Positions 1 through 7,903 of a DNA stretch of 35,476 nt are shown here, piece by piece (positions within the stretch are counted from its first letter, which is position 1; each line of letters opens with the position of its first letter). The position numbers were made by a program, and so were the translations under genes. Where the stretch lies: contig CAKXKM010000013.1 of the NCBI GenBank assembly GCA_934876235.1, forward strand, positions 1-35,476. Reading direction: 5' to 3'. This stretch comes from Collinsella sp. AF02-46-1. GTDB taxonomy: Bacteria > Actinomycetota > Coriobacteriia > Coriobacteriales > Coriobacteriaceae. The notes beneath the pieces are model-generated. The model saw only the letters and a program-made list of their open reading frames with translations. It searched no databases and was not told the DNA's origin.

Positions 1-443
1 ATCTCCTTGGCGACGACGATCTGGCCCTTGCGCTCAAACTGGAAGGCGACGGAGCCGGAGGTGCCCAGGTTGCCACCAGCGTGGGAGAAGGCGGAACGGA
101 CATCGGCGGCAGTACGGTTGCGGTTATCGGTCAGGCAGTCAACGTAGACGGCAACGCCGGCGGGACCATAGCCCTCGTACACGATGTTCTCGTAGACGGC
201 AGCGTCGGCACCCGAACCAAATGCCTTGTCGATAGCGGACTTGATCTTGTCCTTAGGCATGGACTGAGCCTTGGCCTTGGCAACAGCAGCAGCGAGGCTG
301 GCGTTGTTCTCGGGCAGCGGGTCGCCGCCGAGACGGGCGGCAACGGTGATGTTGCGGCTCAGCTTGGAGAAGAGGGCGGAACGCTTGGCGTCCTGCGCGC
401 CCTTACGATGCTTGGTTGTGGCCCACTTAGAGTGTCCGGACAT
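1..443 (-). CDS. yebC: YebC/PmpR-family protein, 3' end cut by window edge
   Basis: The protein begins MSGHSKWATTKHRKGAQDAK, the hallmark N-terminus of the YebC/TACO1 family, and continues with the conserved NIxYEGYGPxGVAxxVDxLTDNRNRT block. Only about 147 residues lie in the window (family length about 240); the C-terminal part runs off the left edge. Family members are cytoplasmic; they were long annotated as transcription regulators (PmpR) and were more recently linked to translation of proline-rich stretches. The ATG at 441-443 is preceded by GGAGAC four bases upstream. It is the last gene in the window of a minus-strand run from coaX. A hairpin repeat (588-620) separates it from the upstream membrane protein gene, so it may have its own promoter in 444-587. 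Family assignment is firm; role is from family knowledge. Confidence 0.95.
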   Translation of the reverse strand, partial: MSGHSKWATTKHRKGAQDAKRSALFSKLSRNITVAARLGGDPLPENNASLAAAVAKAKAQSMPKDKIKSAIDKAFGSGADAAVYENIVYEGYGPAGVAVYVDCLTDNRNRTAADVRSAFSHAGGNLGTSGSVAFQFERKGQIVVAKE

Positions 444-587
444 ACGTGTCTCCTATCGGTTTCGACCTAAAGCCCAGCGCAGATGCTCGGGCAATATAAA
501 CAAACGTCGTTATGATATACCTACTGGCCTGCGAGATAAACCCCAAAATGAAGGCGTCGTGATGATACAGCCCCTTGGTGCAAGGGG

Positions 588-620
588 TTGGTGCAAAGTA
601 ACCTGTCCCCTTTGCACCAA
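588..620. repeat. REP-like hairpin, copy 1
   Basis: Perfect 11-bp arms (TTGGTGCAAAG at 588-598 and its complement at 610-620) enclose the loop TAACCTGTCCC. It lies directly after the stop codon of the 622-2805 gene. A second small palindrome, CCCCTT-ggtgc-AAGGGG, sits at 571-587. It shares the loop core CCTGTCCC with the copies near 2826, 2906, 28278 and 28471. It may double as a transcription end for the upstream gene. Confidence 0.75.
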
Positions 621-621
621 A

Positions 622-2805
622 TTAGGACCAGAGGAGGTCGCTGCGGGTGATGGTGGCGCCGATGGCAAAGGGCATGCAGGCGATGACCGGATACAGGTAG
701 CGCATGTAGGTCGAGCCGTTGCAGGGACCGATTAGGCACACGGCGAGCACGCCCAGCAGCGGCACCCAAATGGCCAGCCCGCGCCACGAATGGCGGCGCA
801 ACAGGTAGACCACCACGGCGATCATAATCCACACGTAGGTAGCCGAGCTCATGGTGAGCGAGATAAACGGGATGCGCTGTACTGCCACGCGATACAGGTT
901 GATCAGGTGGTCGCACCAGTGCACGACCTTGCTATCGACCGGATGGAAGTCAAAGTACTTGAGGTTATCGGGCTTCGCCATAATCTCGGCACTGCGCGAC
1001 GTGCTGTAGACCCACGCATCGCGGGCACTCGGATAAAAGTAACCGTAGTAGTTATTGATGAGGGCCGAGATATAGCACTCGGGATCCTTTTTGAACATCT
1101 GGGCCCACACCTCAAAATAGGCCTTGATGTCCTCCTGCGAGGCGTACTCGTTAAAGCAATTTTTGACGGCGTCGGACTTGTCGGGGTTGTAACGGCGGCC
1201 CAGATTGTCGTACTTGAGCACACGGTCGATCACGGCACGCTCTTCGTCGGTCACCAAGCCGTCGCAAGGAGCCTCCACGATGGTGCCGTCCTCCTTAACC
1301 GTGGGGTTGACACCCGAGTTGAGGCCGTCGTGCTTTTGGACGAAACGAGCCGTCTGCTGGAACGGAATCGAGAGGATTTCGCGCTTGGAACCAGGCGTGA
1401 TGTCATGCGCCGGCATAAAGACCTTGGTGAAGTACATATTAGAGGCAAGGCAGAGTGCAAGCACCGCGAGGACGCCAACCCAGCGGAAGCGCGGCGTGGC
1501 GCATGAGACCGCGGTGCCCGTCTGCTTAGCCGCACGACGGGCGACATGTACATCCCATGCGCAAAACGCCGCCGCAATCACGCAGGCCGCCAACGGAAAG
1601 ACCAGACCGCCATTGCGCAAAAACGTGGAACCCATGGCAGCCAGCGCAAGCAACAGCCAGTCGTGGCGCGCAAAGAGCACGGGCCTCTGTTCGCCCGCAC
1701 GCTCGGCATTGGCATCACGACGGGGCAAGCCACATGCCACGAGCTTGACGGTCTGTACCAGCAGCACCAAAAACGCGTCGGCAAAGAGCACGTCTTTGGT
1801 GAGCAACGCCGCGTAGTTAGAGAACATCGGCATAAACGCAAAGAACAGCAGGATCGCACCGCGAACCGGCAGGCTCACGCCCAGTTTGCGCAGCGACGAA
1901 ATGGAATAGGCCATGCAGGCAGCCGTGATGACAAATTGAGCGCAGGTATAGATGATGAGGCCCGCGTTAGCGCTGTTGAACAGCGAAAGCCCCAGTTGAA
2001 CGCACGAGCCGATAATGGCCGTGTGCACTATGGGATGATGCCCGTTGAGCAGCACGTTGGGGTTGAGTAGGCGCAGGTAGTCGCTCGTGCCGTTGGGATA
2101 GTTGAACCACTGGCGAATCTGCGCGCCCGTATCTCCCATAAAAAGGCCGGGCAGCGAAGCGATAAGCGTGGGCGCCCAGGCGATCATAAGCACCAGGAAG
2201 GGCCCGGCAAAGGGATGGACCGAGAGCACGGCGTGAGCCACACGCCATATGCGGCCAAAGTGCGCCTCGGAAAACGGGATGCGCCGAGAGCTCAGCCAAT
2301 CCAGGCACTCAAAGGCAAGGTAGAAGGCCACGATCGCTAGGAGCATCCAGCCCGCGCCGCCAATCCAGGCGCAGATGATGCGGGCCTTGTCGCCAAGAAC
2401 AATCTCGGCCGAGTCGGTGAGGTCGTAGCTGCGGCCGAACACCATGCAGATGGCGAAAAACAGCGACGGCAGAATAATCGATGGGCGCCAGGTGTCGCCA
2501 CGGCCAAAGAATACGTAGCGAAACGGCAGCGTGAGCAGGCAGGCAAGCGCAAGCAGCATGACCGCGTCGGTATGGCCGGCAAACGAGAGGAGCACCTCGT
2601 AGCACACGTACAGCATGCCCGAGGCTTTGGGGTCAATCGCCAAGACTGCGTTGCTCGACACCGGGGCGGGATCGATGGAAAACGCCGTGGTCGCCAACAG
2701 CGCGAGCAGAAATGCGATGAGCGTCTGCTTGGCGGGGTAGCGCTTAAACCAGACGATGCGGGCCGCGTCGCGCGCAGCCGTTGTGGAGAGATCGGAATCC
2801 TTCAC
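622..2805 (-). CDS. Large polytopic membrane protein, DUF6020-like
   Basis: 727-aa protein with a dozen or so hydrophobic segments: roughly residues 30-45, 65-100, 108-124, 143-168, 202-222, several between 250 and 440, and three near the C-terminus. A soluble stretch of about 150 residues (roughly 465-620) lies between the last two membrane blocks. The overall plan, an integral membrane body with one extracytoplasmic domain, resembles DUF6020 proteins and more distantly GT-C glycosyltransferases, but I see no decisive catalytic motif. The start is GTG at 2803-2805 with an AAAGG SD about 11 bases upstream. A stretch ending at 2864, with a REP-like hairpin, separates it from lgt. Function unknown; a cell-surface polymer or glycan role is only a guess. 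Confidence 0.85.
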   Translation of the reverse strand: MKDSDLSTTAARDAARIVWFKRYPAKQTLIAFLLALLATTAFSIDPAPVSSNAVLAIDPKASGMLYVCYEVLLSFAGHTDAVMLLALACLLTLPFRYVFFGRGDTWRPSIILPSLFFAICMVFGRSYDLTDSAEIVLGDKARIICAWIGGAGWMLLAIVAFYLAFECLDWLSSRRIPFSEAHFGRIWRVAHAVLSVHPFAGPFLVLMIAWAPTLIASLPGLFMGDTGAQIRQWFNYPNGTSDYLRLLNPNVLLNGHHPIVHTAIIGSCVQLGLSLFNSANAGLIIYTCAQFVITAACMAYSISSLRKLGVSLPVRGAILLFFAFMPMFSNYAALLTKDVLFADAFLVLLVQTVKLVACGLPRRDANAERAGEQRPVLFARHDWLLLALAAMGSTFLRNGGLVFPLAACVIAAAFCAWDVHVARRAAKQTGTAVSCATPRFRWVGVLAVLALCLASNMYFTKVFMPAHDITPGSKREILSIPFQQTARFVQKHDGLNSGVNPTVKEDGTIVEAPCDGLVTDEERAVIDRVLKYDNLGRRYNPDKSDAVKNCFNEYASQEDIKAYFEVWAQMFKKDPECYISALINNYYGYFYPSARDAWVYSTSRSAEIMAKPDNLKYFDFHPVDSKVVHWCDHLINLYRVAVQRIPFISLTMSSATYVWIMIAVVVYLLRRHSWRGLAIWVPLLGVLAVCLIGPCNGSTYMRYLYPVIACMPFAIGATITRSDLLWS

Positions 2806-2825
2806 AGTCCAAAGAGCCTTTCTAG

Positions 2826-2864
2826 AAACCTGCCAAAAAGGGACAGGTTTATTTTGGCAGGTTT
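2826..2864. repeat. REP-like hairpin, copy 2
   Basis: Arms AAACCTGCCAAAA (2826-2838) and TTTTGGCAGGTTT (2852-2864) are perfectly complementary over 13 bp and enclose AGGGACAGGTTTA. On the opposite strand its loop reads ACCTGTCCC, as in the other copies. Its left edge reaches the SD region of the 622-2805 gene. Confidence 0.75.
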
Positions 2865-2905
2865 TATCTGGGGAAACGTTACGGTTCTGTCATCGTTGCC
2901 CAGCA

Positions 2906-2942
2906 AACCACCACAAAAGTGCCTGTCCCCTTTGTGGTGGTT
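2906..2942. repeat. REP-like hairpin, copy 3
   Basis: Perfect 12-bp arms AACCACCACAAA (2906-2917) and TTTGTGGTGGTT (2931-2942) enclose AGTGCCTGTCCCC. The right arm overlaps the lgt stop codon (2941-2943). The stem differs from the 28278-28314 copy by a compensated base pair. Confidence 0.75.
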
Positions 2943-3762
2943 AGGAGTCGAGGTAGATGCGCTGGGGACGGTTGCGGCGGAGGGCAAAGATGACGAGCGC
3001 CAGGCCCGCAATCACGAGCGGAAGGCTCAGCAGCTGACCCATCGTGATGACGCCGCCCAGCAGATAGCCCAGCTGGGCATCGGGCACGCGCACGAACTCG
3101 ACGAGGAAGCGGACGATGCCGTAACCCATCACAAACACGCCCATAAACGTGCCCTGGGGCAGCAACGGCTTTTTGCGGCTGAGCACCTGCAGGATGCAGA
3201 AGAGCACAATGCCCTCAAGAAATGCCTCGTAGAGTTGGGAGGGGTGACGCGGCATATCGCCCGCAGTCCCGCCAAAGACCACACCCCAGGGCAGATCGGT
3301 CGGCTTGCCCCACAGCTCACCGTTGACAAAGTTGGCACAACGGCCCAGACACAAGGCCAGCGGCGCGCCGATGACAGCAAGGTCTGCCAGAGTCCATGCG
3401 TCGAGCTTATACATGCGGCAAACGATGATGCCGCCGATAATGCCGCCGACCAGGCCACCGTGGAAGCTCATGCCGCCTTCGTTGGTGGCAAAGATCTCGA
3501 GCGGATGTGCCCAGTAGTAGCCGTCGCCGTAAAAGATGACGTAGAACAGGCGGGCGCCGATGATAAGGCCAAAGACCACACCGACCACGACGCTCGTCAG
3601 GTCGTCAATCGTGATGCTAAAGCCCCAGCGACGCTGCGTGCGATACATGACGACCGCCGTGAGCAGAGCTCCGACCACATAGGCCAGACCATACCAGTAA
3701 ATCGTGATGGGCCCCGCCGAAATCGCGACGGGATCAAGCATATGGTAGAAGTCGTTGAGCAT
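2941..3762 (-). CDS. lgt: Prolipoprotein diacylglyceryl transferase
   Basis: Integral membrane enzyme that transfers diacylglycerol from phosphatidylglycerol to the lipobox cysteine of prolipoproteins, the first step of lipoprotein maturation. The 273-aa protein carries the Lgt signature GRCANFVNGELWG near residue 139 and the conserved HPSQLYEAFLEG segment, with about seven hydrophobic helices. The start is ATG at 3760-3762, preceded by GGAGGG five bases upstream; the frame stays open 20 codons further back, but those codons lack an SD. It sits in a same-strand run between the NifU-like gene and the 622-2805 membrane protein. A client lipoprotein (SBP at 28623) is in the same window. Confidence 0.96.
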   Translation of the reverse strand: MLNDFYHMLDPVAISAGPITIYWYGLAYVVGALLTAVVMYRTQRRWGFSITIDDLTSVVVGVVFGLIIGARLFYVIFYGDGYYWAHPLEIFATNEGGMSFHGGLVGGIIGGIIVCRMYKLDAWTLADLAVIGAPLALCLGRCANFVNGELWGKPTDLPWGVVFGGTAGDMPRHPSQLYEAFLEGIVLFCILQVLSRKKPLLPQGTFMGVFVMGYGIVRFLVEFVRVPDAQLGYLLGGVITMGQLLSLPLVIAGLALVIFALRRNRPQRIYLDS

Positions 3763-3789
3763 GTCGACCCTCCTACTCCCTACATACAA

Positions 3790-3822
3790 ATGCGGCCGCG
3801 GGCCTTGCGCTCGCAGCCGCAT
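3790..3822 (-). terminator. Possible weak terminator or hairpin between nifU-like gene and lgt
   Basis: ATGCGGC at 3790-3796 pairs with GCCGCAT at 3816-3822. On the minus strand the stem is followed by TTTGTAT. The loop is long (19 nt), so this is at best a leaky terminator. Confidence 0.3.
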
Positions 3823-3871
3823 ATTTGGGCGTAACGTCTATGCGGAGTATGCCGTCCGCAGCTTTCGCATC

Positions 3872-4150
3872 TTAGAACGGCGCGTACTCGTCGTACAGGT
3901 CGTCGGTCTCGCCGGAGGCATTAACCTGCTCGACACGGGTAACGCCGGGCACATGCTCCTTGAGGATACGCTCGATACCCATGGACAGGGTCAGCGCGCT
4001 CATAGGGCAGCCGGCGCAGGCACCCTGCAGCTCCAGTTTGACGACGCCCTCGTCGTCAACACCCACATACTCCATATCGCCGCCGTCAGCCTGCAGGTTG
4101 GGGCGGATCTCCTCAAGAACCTTCTTAAGCAGCTCTTCGTTAACAGCCAC
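3872..4150 (-). CDS. NifU C-terminal-domain Fe-S scaffold protein
   Basis: 92-aa protein matching the stand-alone NifU C-terminal domain (Nfu type). It has an N-terminal helix LKKVLEEIRPNLQADGGD, a beta core, and the cluster-binding CAGC motif (Cys45 and Cys48). Such proteins hold and deliver [4Fe-4S] clusters in the cytoplasm. The start is GTG at 4148-4150, with AAGGAG five bases upstream. No sufBCD or nifS gene is adjacent, so it acts as a detached carrier. Possible clients in this window include the large activase at 13863-18653, but that link is inference. Family assignment is firm. Confidence 0.93.
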   Translation of the reverse strand: MAVNEELLKKVLEEIRPNLQADGGDMEYVGVDDEGVVKLELQGACAGCPMSALTLSMGIERILKEHVPGVTRVEQVNASGETDDLYDEYAPF

Positions 4151-4172
4151 AGGGGCTCCTTTCTCACAATAA

Positions 4173-4188
4173 CGCGGGCACGCCCGCG
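4173..4188 (-). terminator. GC hairpin upstream of nifU-like gene
   Basis: CGCGGGC (4173-4179) pairs with GCCCGCG (4182-4188), with a two-base loop. On the minus strand it is followed by TTATTG. It may end transcription from the dCMP deaminase gene or be a leader hairpin; the T tract is weak. Confidence 0.35.
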
Positions 4189-4265
4189 GACAGGGGCTAT
4201 GTTACTACAGCCATGTACCCGCTCACGAGCCATCCATGCGCGCGGACACGACTTTCACGAGCAGT

Positions 4266-4290
4266 CAATTTGGGACGGGGATCTTTTAGC
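4266..4290 (-). repeat. Degenerate copy of the GGGACGGGG repeat
   Basis: The plus strand here reads TTTGGGACGGGG, then three bases, then TTTTAGCTG. The minus strand of the intact hairpin at 5832-5864 has the same order with almost identical bases. The right arm of the stem is missing here. Confidence 0.5.
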
Positions 4291-4322
4291 TGCCTGTTGT
4301 TACCAGCTGGCATTGTCACGCG

Positions 4323-4847
4323 CTACTGCTGAGCCTGCCCCTCGGTACCGATGTGAACATCGACGATAACTTGGCGATAGCTGATGCCACAGGAGTCGAG
4401 GATGCGGCGGCTGATGCGTCCATCATCGGTGTCGGCGTACTTGTTGTCCAGGTAGACAACCTCGCCCACGCCCACCTGCGCCAGGATTTTGGCGCAGTCG
4501 TGGCACGGGAACAGCGTGACGTAGACCGTGGAACCCTCGAGGTCCTTGAGCGAGCCACGGTAGTTGAGCACGGCGTTTGCCTCGGCATGCACCACGTAGT
4601 TGTGCTTGTCCTGCAACGGGTCGTCGCTCGTACCCCACGGGAAAAAGTCGTCGTTGAGCGCCGAGGGCGTACCGTTGTAGCCCACCGAAAGGATACGGTG
4701 GTTGGTGCTGGCGATGCACGCACCCACCTGCGTGTTGGGGTCCTTGCTGCGGCGCTGTGCGGCGATGGCCACGCTCATAAAGAACTCGTCCCAGCTAATG
4801 ACGTCCAGGCGCTTGCCTGACGAAGTTTGATGAAGATCGTCCGACAT
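4323..4847 (-). CDS. dCMP deaminase family protein (ComEB-like)
   Basis: 174-aa zinc-dependent deaminase that probably converts dCMP to dUMP for dTTP synthesis. The zinc and catalytic motifs are visible: HAEANAVLN near residue 84 and PCHDCAK near residue 113. The substrate loop contains GYNGTPSALNDDFF, typical of dCMP deaminases. The start is ATG at 4845-4847, preceded by a near-perfect GGAGGT seven bases upstream; an open extension of 12 codons upstream lacks this. A TACAAT -10 element at 4882-4887 suggests its own promoter. The name comE operon protein 2 is often used for such proteins, but no comE genes are nearby. Confidence 0.93.
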   Translation of the reverse strand: MSDDLHQTSSGKRLDVISWDEFFMSVAIAAQRRSKDPNTQVGACIASTNHRILSVGYNGTPSALNDDFFPWGTSDDPLQDKHNYVVHAEANAVLNYRGSLKDLEGSTVYVTLFPCHDCAKILAQVGVGEVVYLDNKYADTDDGRISRRILDSCGISYRQVIVDVHIGTEGQAQQ

Positions 4848-4881
4848 GGCAGACACCTCCGTAATCGCAATAGTTTGACCC

Positions 4882-4887
4882 ATTGTA
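4882..4887 (-). promoter_or_regulatory. Likely -10 element for dCMP deaminase gene
   Basis: The minus strand reads TACAATGGG, 35 bases before the start codon and between the coaX stop and this gene. The -35 is poor (GACAAA-like), so this call rests on the -10 alone. Confidence 0.4.
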
Positions 4888-4931
4888 GCAGGTGAAAGGT
4901 GGAGGCGTTTGTCCCACCGGCGCCCTCACTT

Positions 4932-5783
4932 TTACACGCGGCGGGGCTTTTGGTTGATGCGGTAGAGCTCGGCGAGACCCCGCAGCGTCAGCGCGTCGTC
5001 GACCGTCAGGCTGTAGCCGACCAACGCCGCGAGTGCCTCGGCGTCGTCGCCGGTAATGACGATGGGCACGTCGCCCTCCCCCGCGGCCTTGGTCGCGCGC
5101 ATCTCGGCGAGCACCATGTCGAGCATGCCGTCGATGCGGGCCACCTCGCCCAGAACCACGCCCGAACGCATCGCCTCGCGCGTGTTACGGCCGATTACAT
5201 GCGTGGGTGCCGAGGGCTCGACCTGCGGCAGACGCGCCGCAGCAGCCGAAAGCGAGCGGGCGCCAAGCGCCAGACCCGGCGCGATGACGCCGCCCACAAA
5301 GGTGCCGCGCGCGTCGATGACCTCGATATTGGTCGTGGTACCCAAGTCGATCACGATGCAGGGAGAGCCGTAGACGGCGCGTGCCGCCACGGCGTCGGCG
5401 ATGCGGTCGGGACCGATCTCTGCTGGATCGTCGTAGTGCACGGGCATACCGGTCTTGAGACCCGGCCCCACGGTGAGCACGCGCCCCGTGCAGGTGCGAG
5501 AAAGCGCCGTCTTCCACGGGCGCTCGAGCGCCGGCACCACGCAGCTCAGCACGGCAGCCGTGGGCACAAGCGCGCCCGGCATGCCCGCATCGGCTGCCAG
5601 TGCACCCATGACCTGCGCGAGCCTCATGTGCGCCTCGTCGGCTGTGATGCTCGACGGCGTGGTGATCTCGCACGTCGCGAGCGGGCATTCCCGTGCCGCG
5701 GCTGAATCCTCGGCAAACAGGCCAAAGCGAATGAACGTGTTGCCCACGTCGACCGTCAATATATATGCACACCCATTAAGCAT
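4932..5783 (-). CDS. coaX: Type III pantothenate kinase
   Basis: 283-aa ASKHA-fold kinase that phosphorylates pantothenate, the first step of CoA synthesis. Visible motifs are the phosphate-1 loop DVGNT (residues 12-16), GPDRIADAVAAR near 122, the second phosphate motif DLGTTTN near 146 (more often DxGTAxT), and GGVIAPGLALGARSL. The ATG at 5781-5783 follows AAAGGAG with an 8-base spacer. The leader GGGCAGACGAAAGGAG closely matches that of the HAD gene at 20360. CoA supply may be relevant to the CoA-linked activase later in the window, though they are not adjacent. It heads the minus-strand run and is divergent from the OPT transporter. Confidence 0.95.
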   Translation of the reverse strand: MLNGCAYILTVDVGNTFIRFGLFAEDSAAARECPLATCEITTPSSITADEAHMRLAQVMGALAADAGMPGALVPTAAVLSCVVPALERPWKTALSRTCTGRVLTVGPGLKTGMPVHYDDPAEIGPDRIADAVAARAVYGSPCIVIDLGTTTNIEVIDARGTFVGGVIAPGLALGARSLSAAAARLPQVEPSAPTHVIGRNTREAMRSGVVLGEVARIDGMLDMVLAEMRATKAAGEGDVPIVITGDDAEALAALVGYSLTVDDALTLRGLAELYRINQKPRRV

Positions 5784-5810
5784 CGTCGGCGCTCCTTTCG
5801 TCTGCCCAGC

Positions 5811-5816
5811 AGTATA
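5811..5816 (-). promoter_or_regulatory. Likely -10 element for coaX
   Basis: TATACT on the minus strand is followed about 8 bases later by GGGCAGACGAAAGGAG. The HAD gene has the same arrangement (TACAAT, then GGGCAGACGAAGGAG). Transcription would start at the G run, giving a leader of about 30 nt. Confidence 0.45.
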
Positions 5817-5831
5817 TCCCGATGATTGTTC

Positions 5832-5864
5832 TGGGACGGGGCCAGCTAAAAAAGCCCCGTCCCA
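5832..5864. repeat. GGGACGGGG hairpin repeat in divergent promoter region
   Basis: Perfect 11-bp arms TGGGACGGGGC (5832-5842) and GCCCCGTCCCA (5854-5864) enclose CAGCTAAAAAA. It lies between the divergent coaX and OPT genes, so it is not a simple terminator of either. A partial copy is at 4266-4290. Confidence 0.7.
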
Positions 5865-5998
5865 AATGAACTGCCTTGCGGCTATACTGGTGCGCGGTCG
5901 TTTGCGAGCTCACGCGGCGGCCCTTGGTAACCCGACTTCCCGCGCCGTATCCGTAACGGCGCTCCCGGGGGAAGCGGATATACGCAAAGGAGTTTTAT

Positions 5999-7702
5999 AT
6001 GAGCAATCCCTCGAACCGCGCTTCGATGCGCGGGCAACTCACGCTGCGCGGCGTCGTCATCGGCGTCCTTGGCTGCGTGATCATCACGGCAAGCTCGGCC
6101 TACACCGCCCTCAAGATGGGCGCACTCCCCTGGCCAATCGTCTTCGCTGCCGTCATCTCGCTGTTCTTCCTTAAGCTCATGGGCAACGCCAGCCTCAACG
6201 AGGCAAACGTCACCCACACCATCATGTCCGCGGGCGCCATGGTCGCCGGCGGTCTGGCGTTTACCATCCCGGGCGCCTGGATGCTGGGCTATGCCAACCA
6301 GATCAGCTGGCTCGACATGTTTATCGTGGCACTCGCCGGCACTATCCTGGGCCTGCTGGCCACCGCGCTCATCCACCGTCACTTTATCGTGGACGCCGCG
6401 CTTGAGTTCCCCACTGGCAACGCCGCAGCTCAGACCCTGCGCGCGACCGAGGCCGGCGGCAAGACCGGCAAGCAGCTCTTTGGCTCCATGGCCATCGCCG
6501 GCATCTATAGCGTGCTGCGCGACGCCCTGGGCATTGTGCCCAGCATGCTGTGCACGCTCAACATTCCCGGCGTGACCTTTGGTATCTACAACTCGCCCAT
6601 GCTGCTCTCCGTCGGCTTCCTCGTGGGCTTCGCCCCCGTCGCCTTCTGGTTTGCCGGCGCCCTGCTGGGCAACTTTGGCATCATTGTGGGCGGCACCGCT
6701 GCCGGTCTGTTCGACGTTGTGACTGCGCAGGGCATCGTCAAGTCCCTGGGTATGGGCCTCATGATGGGCTTTGGTGTCGCCGTCGTCCTCAAGGACATCC
6801 TGCCGCAGGTCGCCGGTATCGTCCGCGGCCTCGCCGCCGACAGCTCCACCGACACCGACGAGCAGTCGCTCATCTCGGGTTCCCTTAAGCTCGACGCCGG
6901 TATCATCGGCCTGGGCGCTGCCGCCATCGCCGTGATCATCGCCATCGTGCTTGACCTTGGCCCCGTTCCGGCCGTCATCGTGACGCTGTTCACCTTTGTC
7001 ACCACCATCATGAGCGCACAGAGCTGCGGCCAGACGGGCATCGACCCCATGGAGATCTTTGGCCTCATCGTCATGCTCATCGTGGCTGCCTTCGCACAGA
7101 TCGCCCAGGTCAAGCTGTTCTTTATCGCCGGCATCGTGGCCGTGGCGTGCGGCCTTGCGGGCGACGTCATGAACGACTTTAAGGCCGGCGCCGTGCTGGG
7201 CACCAATCCGCGTGCGCAGTGGATCGGCCAAGCCATTGGCGGCATCGTGGGCGCCCTGGTCGCCGCCGCCGTCATGGTCGCGCTTGTCACCGCCTATGGT
7301 CCGGACGCCTTTGGTCCCGACAAGAGCTTTGTGGCCGCGCAGGCAAGTGTGGTCGCCACCATGGTCTCGGGCATCCCGAGCGTGCCGTGGTTCGTTGGCG
7401 GCTTTATCGCCGGCATCGTCATGTACTGGCTCGGCATTCCGGCCATGATGATCGGCCTGGGCGTGTACTTGCCGTTCTACATGTCACTCACGGCATTCCT
7501 GGGCTCCTGCGTCAAGCTCGCCTACGACAAGTGGGCCGCACGCCGCGACGCCACTGCCGGTCTTTCGGACGAGGAGAAGGCTGCCAAGGACGCCGCCTTC
7601 CAGGAGCAGGGCCTGGTTGTCGCCAGCGGCCTGCTGGGCGGCGAGTCCATCGTCGGCGTTATCCTGGCGTTTGTCTCCGTGGGCCTGAGCCTGCTGGGCT
7701 AA
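5999..7702 (+). CDS. OPT-family oligopeptide transporter
   Basis: 567-aa polytopic membrane protein with 12 or more hydrophobic helices. It shows the OPT-family N-terminal block (LTLRGVVIGVLGCVIITASS, AYTALKMG) and the E-F-P-T-G-N-A-A-A-Q segment near residue 137. OPT proteins import oligopeptides or metal chelates by cation symport; the substrate here cannot be read from sequence. It is at the short end for the family. The ATG follows AAAGGAG with a 6-base spacer and the gene ends at a strong terminator (7744-7783), so it is a single-gene unit. It has no peptidase partner nearby. Confidence 0.92.
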   Translation: MSNPSNRASMRGQLTLRGVVIGVLGCVIITASSAYTALKMGALPWPIVFAAVISLFFLKLMGNASLNEANVTHTIMSAGAMVAGGLAFTIPGAWMLGYANQISWLDMFIVALAGTILGLLATALIHRHFIVDAALEFPTGNAAAQTLRATEAGGKTGKQLFGSMAIAGIYSVLRDALGIVPSMLCTLNIPGVTFGIYNSPMLLSVGFLVGFAPVAFWFAGALLGNFGIIVGGTAAGLFDVVTAQGIVKSLGMGLMMGFGVAVVLKDILPQVAGIVRGLAADSSTDTDEQSLISGSLKLDAGIIGLGAAAIAVIIAIVLDLGPVPAVIVTLFTFVTTIMSAQSCGQTGIDPMEIFGLIVMLIVAAFAQIAQVKLFFIAGIVAVACGLAGDVMNDFKAGAVLGTNPRAQWIGQAIGGIVGALVAAAVMVALVTAYGPDAFGPDKSFVAAQASVVATMVSGIPSVPWFVGGFIAGIVMYWLGIPAMMIGLGVYLPFYMSLTAFLGSCVKLAYDKWAARRDATAGLSDEEKAAKDAAFQEQGLVVASGLLGGESIVGVILAFVSVGLSLLG

Positions 7703-7743
7703 GTCGAGCAGCTGCTCGACAGCAACCATATTGCCTACGATTT

Positions 7744-7783
7744 GCCCGGTCGGTAGCTTTCGCGGCTACCGACCGGGCTTTTT
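7744..7783 (+). terminator. Strong terminator after OPT gene
   Basis: Perfect 14-bp stem GCCCGGTCGGTAGC (7744-7757) with its complement at 7765-7778, a 7-base loop, and TTTTT after the stem. Confidence 0.92.
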
Positions 7784-7790
7784 GATGCCA

Positions 7791-7836
7791 ACGAAAAGAA
7801 AGGCCGGCGCGCTGCGTTTAACAGCGCGCCGGCCTT
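7791..7836 (-). terminator. Strong terminator of the surface protein gene
   Basis: Perfect 15-bp stem AAGGCCGGCGCGCTG (7800-7814) with its complement at 7822-7836. On the minus strand it is followed by the T-rich TCTTTTCG. It faces the OPT terminator, giving a convergent pair. Confidence 0.88.
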
Positions 7837-7903
7837 ATCGGTTAAGCTATCGAAGCGCTCCTGCTATGAACCGAAGTTCGTTGCAGAATCTACGCTCGAA
7901 ACG

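Noticed and set aside
2572..3834. 420-codon plus-strand frame across lgt
   Set aside because: Crosses a repeat and the lgt gene; low-complexity composition without an SD.
5882..7231. 449-codon frame opposite the OPT gene
   Set aside because: His/Asp/Gly-rich shadow sequence; OPT motifs are on the other strand.
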